A stretch of 64,000 bases of DNA from Gammaproteobacteria bacterium. Lineage in GTDB: Bacteria > Pseudomonadota > Gammaproteobacteria > Steroidobacterales > GCA-2729495. Numbering within the stretch: the stretch's first letter is position 1; the number at the start of each line of letters is the position of its first letter. The notes beneath the pieces were generated by a model, which saw only the letters and a program-made list of their open reading frames with translations, had not been told where the DNA came from and searched no databases. The stretch spans positions 1 to 64,000 of the forward strand of contig QUBU01000013.1 in NCBI GenBank assembly GCA_014337915.1, written 5' to 3'. Below, in pieces: positions 51,500 through 59,711 of this stretch. Made by a program: the position numbers and the translations under genes.

Positions 51500-52852
51500 C
51501 TATTTCACACCCGGTAGCGGAGGGGGCGGTAGCCGCGTGTAATTGGGCACTTTCACGCCGTAGGCACCAGCCTCGAGCAGATAGAGATGGCCTTGATCAT
51601 GCAGTGCTCTACAGATCTCCTGCACTGCAGCCCGTACTTTGTCAGGCAAGAAGTCGGGGACGTTGGCGCGCACGCGCTCGTAGACCTGCGCGAGCGGGGT
51701 GACGGCATCCATGTTCGCGAACAGCGCGCTGTTCAGCGGATTGCCCGCCATGTGGAGCACGCCACTGCGCCCGGTGATAGTGAGCTTGCGACCGGCGGCA
51801 AGGCTGGCACCGATTTCGCGGTGATGCCCATGCATCGCGCCGGCCAGCGACAGCGCATTGCGATCATTGTCGAAGCTTGCCGGCTGATGCAGATCCTGCC
51901 GGCCAAGGTAAAACTCGTGGGCAATGAGATCACCGGTCAGGATCTCGGCAATCGCCTGCCGGCGCTGCATGTCGAGCCCCTGCAGCAGTGCGCTCGCACC
52001 CGCCGCCGCCCCGAGGTATGTTTCCGGCCGATACGCTGCTGCGCGGTCCACGAAGCAGAGGATGTCGAGGCCGGCCGCGCCGGCCAAAGCGTAGAGATCC
52101 GGCACATCGAAGCACCGGTCCTGGCTGTGCAGCAGCAGGTCATACAGCCCGGCGTCGCCGAAACCCGTGGCTGAGATCTCGTAGTCCCAGCGTCCCTGGT
52201 CGCGCCGGAAGCTGTTGGTTTCCGGAAGCGCAGCGAGCAAGGCGCGTGTCATGCGGATCTTCTCGGCAATACCCGTATCGGCCGGCAGGTGCTCACGCAG
52301 CAGCGCCTGCATGTCATATACGGAGCGGCGGCCGTACCTGCCGTAAAGCATCAGCAGAATGACACCGTCGGGTCTGAGCACGTCCCGGAGTGCTGCGAGC
52401 CCTGCCTCGCTGGACTCGAGGTGGTGCAGAACGCCTGTGCAATTGATGTAGTCGAACTCACCGAGCCCCAATCCGGGCAGGCCCATGATCGACGCGTTCA
52501 CCCAGCGTATATCGCTCAGGCCCCGGATGCGGGCACGTTCCTGTGCAATCGACATCGCGGCGACAGACAGGTCGAGGTGCACGATCTCGGCATCGAAACC
52601 GCGCAGCTGCTCAGCGAGGTAGATCGTGCTGTCACCCGTGCCGCCACCAGCCACGAGGGCGCGAAAGCCGTCGCGGAAATCCTTCCGGCCGCCGAAGCAA
52701 TGGTGGTTCAGGGTAATGAGATTGTCGCTGGCGCGCTGAATCAGTCGCTCGCGCTCGCGCAGAGGATCGCGCGGTGGGTACGGCAGGGCCTCGTACTGCT
52801 CCTTCACCAGGGGCAGGAAGTCACCACCGGAGAACATAGATCCACTCGCCAT
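51500..52852 (-). CDS. Class I SAM methyltransferase with long C-terminal region
   Basis: A protein of 450 residues starting MASGSMFSGGDFLPLVKEQY. ALVAGGGTGDSTIYLAEQL is the SAM-binding motif, followed by IVHLDLSVAAMSIAQERA and FDYINCTGVLHHLES. The C-terminal 200 residues (YDLLLHSQDRCFDVPDLY and beyond) resemble the regulatory part of TPR- or rhamnosyl-type protein methyltransferases. The open frame extends to 53284, but this passes through family A pair 3 (GYRNRNTGTG, VPVLRFR), so that extension is not coding. It is flanked by pairs 2 and 3 on both sides. Confidence 0.85.
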   Translation of the reverse strand: MASGSMFSGGDFLPLVKEQYEALPYPPRDPLRERERLIQRASDNLITLNHHCFGGRKDFRDGFRALVAGGGTGDSTIYLAEQLRGFDAEIVHLDLSVAAMSIAQERARIRGLSDIRWVNASIMGLPGLGLGEFDYINCTGVLHHLESSEAGLAALRDVLRPDGVILLMLYGRYGRRSVYDMQALLREHLPADTGIAEKIRMTRALLAALPETNSFRRDQGRWDYEISATGFGDAGLYDLLLHSQDRCFDVPDLYALAGAAGLDILCFVDRAAAYRPETYLGAAAGASALLQGLDMQRRQAIAEILTGDLIAHEFYLGRQDLHQPASFDNDRNALSLAGAMHGHHREIGASLAAGRKLTITGRSGVLHMAGNPLNSALFANMDAVTPLAQVYERVRANVPDFLPDKVRAAVQEICRALHDQGHLYLLEAGAYGVKVPNYTRLPPPPLPGVK

Positions 52853-52951
52853 GCGCCCCGCCCGCCGGCCCTGGCCATCTGATTGACGCACGTCGCGGCC
52901 GGTGGCCGCGCCCCTGGTCTGGAGCGCCAGTATACGGAAGCGGGGGAAGCC

Positions 52952-53066
52952 GGTGCCGGTGTTACGGTTTCGGTAACCCTCTGCACCCACCCTCCCGCGG
53001 TTCACGGCGCCGCGGCAGCCGCAGGCCACCCTTTCGTGCAAATACCGAAACCGTAACACCGGCACC
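52952..53066. repeat. Family A inverted pair 3 (115 bp)
   Basis: Plus copy 52952-52977, preceded by GGGGGAAGC, and minus copy 53043-53066. After the minus copy, CCGGCACC is repeated twice as a partial echo (53067-53082). The spacer of 65 bases is GC-rich with internal dyads (CGCGGTTCACGGCGCCGCGG). The pair sits between the 5-prime end of the methyltransferase (99 bases) and the next PEP-CTERM gene (118 bases). Confidence 0.88.
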
Positions 53067-53184
53067 CCGGCACCCCGGCACCGCTCCGTCCCCTCCGCGT
53101 ACTTGACCAGACCGCGTTGACAGGCAAAAGGGCAGGCATAGCATCGGGTTGCCGCGAACGGACGCACGTGCCGGAGATAAAAAA

Positions 53185-53895
53185 ATGAACATTTCGCCGC
53201 GGACAGGAATATCCATGGTGACGAGGCAGGCCTTGCTGATCGGCGGGTTGGTGCTGCTGCTGGGCGCGCCGGTTCGGCCAGCACCGATCGAGTACGCAGG
53301 ACTGCTCGATTTCGTGGATGTCGACCTCGGAGGTGCCGTCTACTCGGGCCGCGGTATCGGCACTGCGTTCACCGGCACCATCGATGACGTAACCTTCAGC
53401 GGCTCGCTGAGCGATGGCGTGATTCCGACAGCCTTTACCTGCTGCATCGATGCCGATGGCATGGAGTTTTCCGACAACGTGATGGTGGACGCTGCCATCG
53501 CCGCACGCCTGAATTCCTGGGTGGGATCAGGAGGCGCCTTCGCACCCGGGCACCTTCTGGACCTGATCGATATCGAAGGTGACGCCTTGACCGCCAGCGG
53601 GGGCCGCATCGAGATCGGCCTCAGCTACGTGCTGGATCCAACGGCATTCAGCGGCAGCGGCGCGGCTGCCTACCCGTTCGATCCCGCCGACCTGTACGTG
53701 GCGGTGTTCTTCATCTTCGAGGAAAACGCCCTGGGCGAAGAGATCTACTCCGCGATGGGCAACCTTGAACCGGTACCGCTGCCACCGACGTTGGGACTTC
53801 TCGTCACCGGATTCCTGGCCAGCCTGGCGGCGGCACGCCGACGAGGGCAGCGCGGGTGCCGGTGTTACGGTTTCGGTAACTTGTTAAGCCGATGA
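53185..53895 (+). CDS. PEP-CTERM protein with repeat-derived tail
   Basis: A protein of 236 residues starting MNISPRTGISMVTRQALLIG, with GGAG at the right distance. Signal peptide ends PVRPA. Sorting motif VPLPPTLGLLVTGFLASLA then AARRRGQ. The remaining residues (RGCRCYGFGNLLSR) and the TGA are coded by the family A copy starting at 53855. Without the repeat the normal end would be at about RRRGQ. The core is β-rich with no known domain (CCIDADGMEF holds a Cys pair). Confidence 0.82.
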   Translation: MNISPRTGISMVTRQALLIGGLVLLLGAPVRPAPIEYAGLLDFVDVDLGGAVYSGRGIGTAFTGTIDDVTFSGSLSDGVIPTAFTCCIDADGMEFSDNVMVDAAIAARLNSWVGSGGAFAPGHLLDLIDIEGDALTASGGRIEIGLSYVLDPTAFSGSGAAAYPFDPADLYVAVFFIFEENALGEEIYSAMGNLEPVPLPPTLGLLVTGFLASLAAARRRGQRGCRCYGFGNLLSR

Positions 53896-53978
53896 TGCTT
53901 GCCGACGGGCGCTCAGACTGGCGCTAGCAATCTGACCCAGCAATGGCCTGCAGCAACCGAAACCGTAACACCGGCACC
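53855..53978. repeat. Family A inverted pair 4 (124 bp)
   Basis: Plus copy 53855-53880 and minus copy 53954-53978. The plus copy runs through the end of the PEP-CTERM gene, whose stop is at 53893-53895. The spacer right part (CAATGGCCTGCAGC) matches pair 5 (CCATGGCCTGCGG) and pair 1. So at least three pairs are related through their interiors, not only their ends. Confidence 0.9.
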
Positions 53979-54114
53979 CAGTTCTGTCGCAGGTTTCCGA
54001 ACATCGGCGGGTGGCCTCTCTTGCGGTCCACGGACGAGTATAGGGCAGCAGGCCACCGCGGCTGATGCCCGGATACACTATGCTCGATCGAACTTGCGGT
54101 GGAACCGGCAGCCG

Positions 54115-54687
54115 ATGCCTACGCCAATTATGTCGAACGATTACCTGACCACGGTTGCTCACTTCCCCAACACCTTCTCGCCAGAGGAGTGCCGGCTGTT
54201 GGTCAACCTGCCGCTGCCTGTCAGCGACGCCGGGGTGGACGAGCGCAACAACGCGGCGGGAAAGGTGGACTACAGCCTGCGGCGGACGCGGGAAAAACCC
54301 ATCCCCCCGGAATTGCCGTATGCGTGGATATTTCAGCGTCTTGGCAAGCTGTGTCGTGACGTCAACCAGCATATCTACCGTTTCCAGCTCGGTGACCTGG
54401 TCACGGTACAGGTCCTCGAGTACTCGCCGGAGGGCTTCTTCGGCTGGCACACGGACTTGGGCTCGGGCATCTACTCCACGCGCAAGCTCAGCATGGTGAC
54501 CTTCCTGACACCACCCGAGGAATACGAGGGCGGCGACCTGTGCTTCATGGACGGTGGTCCGCCCTACCGCCTGCCCCTGGGAACCACCGCGATCTTCCCC
54601 TCCTACCTGCTGCACAAAGTAGATCCCGTGACGCGCGGGACTCGCTTCACCATGGTGTCCTGGGTCCACGGCCCGAGCTTCAGCTGA
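54115..54687 (+). CDS. 2-oxoglutarate/Fe(II)-dependent dioxygenase (prolyl-4-hydroxylase-like)
   Basis: A protein of 190 residues starting MPTPIMSNDYLTTVAHFPNT. FFGWHTDLGSG has the HxD iron ligands; the distal His is in PSYLLHKVDPVTRGTR, with the Arg that binds 2-oxoglutarate. The length matches the minimal P4Hc fold. GGDLCFMDG is a typical conserved loop. It oxidises a protein or small molecule with 2-oxoglutarate and O2. The ATG lacks a strong ribosome site. It is flanked by pair 4 and the partial family A copy at 54700, with no cofunctional neighbours. Confidence 0.86.
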   Translation: MPTPIMSNDYLTTVAHFPNTFSPEECRLLVNLPLPVSDAGVDERNNAAGKVDYSLRRTREKPIPPELPYAWIFQRLGKLCRDVNQHIYRFQLGDLVTVQVLEYSPEGFFGWHTDLGSGIYSTRKLSMVTFLTPPEEYEGGDLCFMDGGPPYRLPLGTTAIFPSYLLHKVDPVTRGTRFTMVSWVHGPSFS

Positions 54688-54691
54688 AACA

Positions 54692-54715
54692 GGGAAGCAG
54701 GTGCCGGTGTTACGG
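54692..54715 (+). repeat. Family A truncated copy with GGGAAGCA left flank
   Basis: GGGAAGCAGGTGCCGG then TGTTACGG, which breaks off after the core. The same eight-base left flank occurs at 51339 and 57014. On the minus strand it provides the TAA stop of the esterase gene (CCGTAACACC), just after its Ala-Ala-Val-Pro end. Confidence 0.82.
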
Positions 54716-56956
54716 AACGGCTGCCAGGTTGAATGCTCCTTCGACGACGATCGGCGTCGCCTGGTCGACGATGCGGACATCCTGGAATGCCATGTGGTCG
54801 ATGCCAGGTACCGGCGTCGGAAAGCCGCCGCCGGTGACATAGGCGGCTATCGACAGCGCATAGGTTCCCGGCAGCGGTGTCGCCGTGGATGATTCGAAGA
54901 CCTTGACCGGCACCGTGTAGGTCTGCTGCGTGCCCGGTGTGGCGGAACCGGGATCGATATCGATGTTCAGGAACCACATGGGGCTGGTGAACACCGGCGG
55001 CTGGGTACCGGCCGGATAGAGCACGGCAGCGAGCCGCCACACCGGCCCGATCGTCCCTGGATAGGCGACGCTGAAAGTCAGCGTCGTGCCCGATGCCGCG
55101 TGGGCGCGGTCGTTGCCGCCGCCCGGCGGCGGGTCGGCGGTCGGCACCGCGATCGGCAGCGTTGAAAGGAAATCCCAGATCGCATCGGCCTTGCTCCACC
55201 ACTGGTGCCCACCCCGGCCGGTGTCGTCGGTGAAACACCACTGCACCGGATAGGGGGATGTGCCGTGCGAGTAATCGACGCAAGGGTCGGTCGTGCCGGG
55301 CCTGAAGCTGTCCAGGTCGAAGCCGTTGTAGAGCACCCAGAAATCGCGCGTGGACTTGACGATGTCGGGAAAGACGACGGTGTCGTTCCGGCTCTGGATC
55401 TGCATGACGGCAACGGATCCCGTGCAGGAAGTCGACACCAGCGCGCCGGAGGCTGGGGCGATGGCCCGCAGGATGTCGCCATGGCGGCAGCCCAGCTCAT
55501 GGACGAAGCCGGCACCGGAGCTGTGGCCGGTGGCGAATATCCGCCGGTCGTCGAACACGAGTTCCTGCCGCAGGCTCGCCAGCAGGTCCTGGAAGAACGC
55601 AAAGTCGTAGCCGTAGTTCCACTGGTTGACTCCATCCTCGCCCGGCAACGCGTTGGGGATGACGATGATGGCGTCATTGCCGACCTTCCGGCGCAGGTCG
55701 CTGCCGTCGGCCGTGTAGAGGCCACCCGGCAGGAAATTCTGGTAGCTGCCACCGGTGCCGTGGAACATGAACAACACCGGCTTCGGCTCCGCCGTCACCG
55801 AGTAGTCCGTCGGGATGTCGATGTAGTAGCTGCGCTGGACACCTTGCGAACTGATGTCACGCGGGCCAGCCCGCGGCGGTCCTGCCAGGCCCTTGCGCAG
55901 GCGGTCGATGATGCCGTCGGCCCTGGCCACCAGCCGCGTGGCATCGGCAGCCGGGATCTTCCAGCCCGACAACCAGCGGATCTCCCAGGTGAACCAGTGG
56001 AGCTGGATGGCAGCGGAAAAGAAGCGATCGCGCTCGATCATCCGCCCGGCCCGGCGCAGGTCGGCACGCAGGAACCCGGACAGCCGGTGGTGCAAACCCA
56101 GCGCTGCCAGGTCCCGGTCGAGGTTGCCGAGCATGTCACGCACGGCACCGCCGGTGACGGGTCCCGTGGAGACGACGAAATTCACCGTGCTCCCCGCCGC
56201 AGCGCAGGCATCGCAGGCCGAAGGGTTCTGGCTGATCACTGCCCCTGCCGGCATGCTCGGATGGTTGGCTTTGCCGACCGTCCCCACGGCCAGGCTCGCA
56301 CCGACGACCGCGGCTGCCGCCGCCGACTCGTCCAGCCCCCGGAAATCGGGCACGCCCACCCGCGGCGTGATCGCAGAAACCCGGAACTCGAGCTGGACGC
56401 CGGCGCCACCCGGGTTGGCGGACCATGCCGGCGAGGCCAGCACGAGGGTCGTGCCGTCGAAGGCGGTCACGGTTGCGGCATAGTCGGCGAGCTGTTGCTG
56501 TGGGCCGAGGGCGACATCATCCCCGCCGACAGTGCGTGTGCCCGGGATGACGGCGTAGTTCAGCGTGCTGTCATTGACGAAATCGGCACCATAGCTGGTG
56601 TTGCCGCACAGGCTTGCGCCCACGATGGGCCCGAATCCGCCCTCGATGCAGGCATAGGACGTCGCGGAAATCGTGGTGTCGGCGACATCGAAGACCGCGC
56701 CGCCGAATTCGTGCGAGAACAGGACGGTGACCGGGCCGAGCTTGAAGACGGCAGTGGTCGATGCCGAGACCTGGGTGACGGTACCGGCGACATCGTCATA
56801 GAGGAACTCGGTGCCATCCAGCGACGCAGCTGCCGTCGTGCCATTGGCACTACCGGCCGAGATCCGCAGCAGTTCGAGACCGTACTGGCCGGCCGACGCG
56901 GACAGGGACCAAATGCTGAGGATGGCCGCCAGGCCTGCGGTACGGGCCGTCATCAT
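54710..56956 (-). CDS. Exported esterase with PASTA-like and PHB-depolymerase-like domains
   Basis: A protein of 748 residues. Signal peptide ends SASA. An N-terminal β-rich domain (to about 190) precedes a PASTA-like module (VGVPDFRGLDESAAAAAVVG ... SQNPSACDACA, about 195-260). A helical linker and an α/β-hydrolase domain (about 370-620) follow, with PKPVLFMFHGTGGSYQNF, nucleophile ATGHSSGAGF and probable Asp/His in the C-terminal half. It ends NLAAVP with a TAA supplied by a family A fragment. Probably a secreted esterase of the polyhydroxybutyrate-depolymerase or feruloyl-esterase group. GGGGG ribosome site precedes ATGATG. Confidence 0.82.
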   Translation of the reverse strand: MMTARTAGLAAILSIWSLSASAGQYGLELLRISAGSANGTTAAASLDGTEFLYDDVAGTVTQVSASTTAVFKLGPVTVLFSHEFGGAVFDVADTTISATSYACIEGGFGPIVGASLCGNTSYGADFVNDSTLNYAVIPGTRTVGGDDVALGPQQQLADYAATVTAFDGTTLVLASPAWSANPGGAGVQLEFRVSAITPRVGVPDFRGLDESAAAAAVVGASLAVGTVGKANHPSMPAGAVISQNPSACDACAAAGSTVNFVVSTGPVTGGAVRDMLGNLDRDLAALGLHHRLSGFLRADLRRAGRMIERDRFFSAAIQLHWFTWEIRWLSGWKIPAADATRLVARADGIIDRLRKGLAGPPRAGPRDISSQGVQRSYYIDIPTDYSVTAEPKPVLFMFHGTGGSYQNFLPGGLYTADGSDLRRKVGNDAIIVIPNALPGEDGVNQWNYGYDFAFFQDLLASLRQELVFDDRRIFATGHSSGAGFVHELGCRHGDILRAIAPASGALVSTSCTGSVAVMQIQSRNDTVVFPDIVKSTRDFWVLYNGFDLDSFRPGTTDPCVDYSHGTSPYPVQWCFTDDTGRGGHQWWSKADAIWDFLSTLPIAVPTADPPPGGGNDRAHAASGTTLTFSVAYPGTIGPVWRLAAVLYPAGTQPPVFTSPMWFLNIDIDPGSATPGTQQTYTVPVKVFESSTATPLPGTYALSIAAYVTGGGFPTPVPGIDHMAFQDVRIVDQATPIVVEGAFNLAAVP

Positions 56957-57021
56957 GGATGTCCCCCTCTCGGCCCGCCTTGCTCTTTTTTTGGGCCTGG
57001 CTCGATTCTAGGTGGGAAGCA

Positions 57022-57145
57022 GGTGCCGGTGTTACGGTTTCGGTAACTTCCCTTGCCGTCGGCGATCACCGCCTGGCATCCAGGCTTATGTCCACAACCA
57101 GATCGCGCCATGGCCTGCGGTAACCGTAACCGTAACACCGGCACC
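57022..57145. repeat. Family A inverted pair 5 (124 bp)
   Basis: Plus copy 57022-57047, preceded by GGGAAGCA (57014-57021), and minus copy 57120-57145 with ACCGTA units twice. Ends lie 4 bases from the groEL terminator and 65 bases from the esterase start. Total 124 bases, the same as pair 4, and spacer right halves align (CCATGGCCTGCGG). Confidence 0.9.
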
Positions 57146-57149
57146 GTAT

Positions 57150-57180
57150 AAAAAAAGAGCCCCGCCGAGGCGGGGCTCTC
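57150..57180 (-). terminator. Rho-independent terminator of groESL
   Basis: AGAGCCCCGCC pairs with GGCGGGGCTCT (57156-57179), and the minus-strand transcript then reads a U-run from AAAAAAA at 57150-57156. It follows the groEL stop by about 27 bases. Confidence 0.93.
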
Positions 57181-57206
57181 TTGTTCCGGTACCGTTGCGT
57201 CAGGCC

Positions 57207-58844
<1,638 letters not shown>

Positions 58845-58889
58845 TTACCTCTCGAATTGAATGTCTTGCGATGCGGGGAGCAGGGGCTA

Positions 58890-59180
58890 TCAGCCCTCGA
58901 TGACGGCCATGATGTCGTCTTCGCGCATCACGACCAGCTCGTCACCGTCCAGCTTGACCTCGGTGCCGCTGTACTTGCCGAACAGCACCGTGTCGCCCTT
59001 CTTGATATCCAGCGGGCGGATCTCGCCCTTTTCGGTGATCCGGCCCGTGCCGACGGCAATGACCTTGCCGCGGATGGGCTTCTCGGTTGCGGTATCGGGG
59101 ATCACGATGCCGCCGGGGGAGGTGCGCTCTTCTTCGAGCCGCTTGATGACCACGCGATCATGAAGGGGACGCAGCTTCAT
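58890..59180 (-). CDS. groS: Co-chaperonin GroES
   Basis: A protein of 96 residues starting [20 protein letters not shown], with AAAGGAG eight bases upstream. The mobile loop [20 protein letters not shown] and the roof region are normal. It forms the heptameric lid for GroEL. First gene of the groESL operon; the frame remains open ten codons upstream but without support. HrcA control through CIRCE is likely. Confidence 0.97.
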   Translation of the reverse strand: MKLRPLHDRVVIKRLEEERTSPGGIVIPDTATEKPIRGKVIAVGTGRITEKGEIRPLDIKKGDTVLFGKYSGTEVKLDGDELVVMREDDIMAVIEG

Positions 59181-59237
59181 GTGAAAATCTCCTTTAAATT
59201 CAACAGTCAAGCCAGATACCTGGTGGCTCCGGCGTTG

Positions 59238-59264
59238 TTAGCACTCTCGAAAAGTGAGTGCTAA
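59238..59264. promoter_or_regulatory. CIRCE operator for HrcA
   Basis: Perfect TTAGCACTC-N9-GAGTGCTAA, 58 bases upstream of the groES start. It binds HrcA, which releases on heat shock. In gammaproteobacteria CIRCE is less widespread than sigma-32 control but occurs in several lineages. Confidence 0.96.
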
Positions 59265-59387
59265 TGGTATTCAGGAAACTTTCATTTGCAAGCCCGGCGC
59301 CAGTCTCCGTGCCAGTCCGCATGCAGGGGCGACGGGTGGCGGGTATCCTTGCGGCCGGCGTGGGACAAGGGTTTTCGCGGTGCGGCG

Positions 59388-59711
59388 ATGGCTGATGAAT
59401 TCTTGCTGGTGCTGACCACCTGCCCCGGCCACACGATCGCGGCCGAGATCGCCACGGCGGTGATCGACCAGCGGCTGGCCGCCTGCGTCAACCGCATCCC
59501 CGGGGTCAAGTCCTGGTTCCGCTGGCAGGGCCAGCTGCAGCAGGAGGAGGAAGTCCTGCTGCTGATCAAGACGACCCGCGCCCGGTTCGACCAGCTGGAA
59601 ACCCTCATCCGCGCCCTGCACCCCGGCGAAGTACCCGAGATCATCGCCCTGCCCATCACGGCGGGCTCGGCGGCCTACCTGCAATGGATCAGCGAGAACA
59701 CCGCACCGTGA
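59388..59711 (+). CDS. cutA: Divalent-cation tolerance protein CutA
   Basis: A protein of 107 residues starting MADEFLLVLTTCPGHTIAAE. The CutA segments RLAACVNRIPGVKSWFRWQG and EEEVLLLIKTTRARFDQL are intact; the Cys is the metal ligand. CutA forms trimers and is linked to copper tolerance. Downstream dsbD overlaps its stop codon, as in E. coli. The frame is open upstream to 59286, but conserved sequence starts at 59388. Confidence 0.93.
   Translation: MADEFLLVLTTCPGHTIAAEIATAVIDQRLAACVNRIPGVKSWFRWQGQLQQEEEVLLLIKTTRARFDQLETLIRALHPGEVPEIIALPITAGSAAYLQWISENTAP

Noticed and set aside
51500..53284. 594-residue reading of the methyltransferase
   Set aside because: The N-terminal 144 residues translate family A repeats (GYRNRNTGTG, VPVLRFR) and spacer; no ribosome site. 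The start at 52852 fits the family.
55205..57046. Plus-strand open frame ending in repeat sequence
   Set aside because: Antisense shadow of the esterase gene, with its end VPVLRFR coming from family A.
49253..57145. Family A pairs as integron attC sites
   Set aside because: Length and gene-end position fit, but the ends do not match the GTTRRRY/RYYYAAC core, genes lie in both orientations, and no integrase is visible.
40387..57145. Family A as DNA-uptake sequences
   Set aside because: Inverted pairs forming hairpins fit, but the conserved stretch is too long and too unevenly distributed; uptake signals are short and genome-wide.
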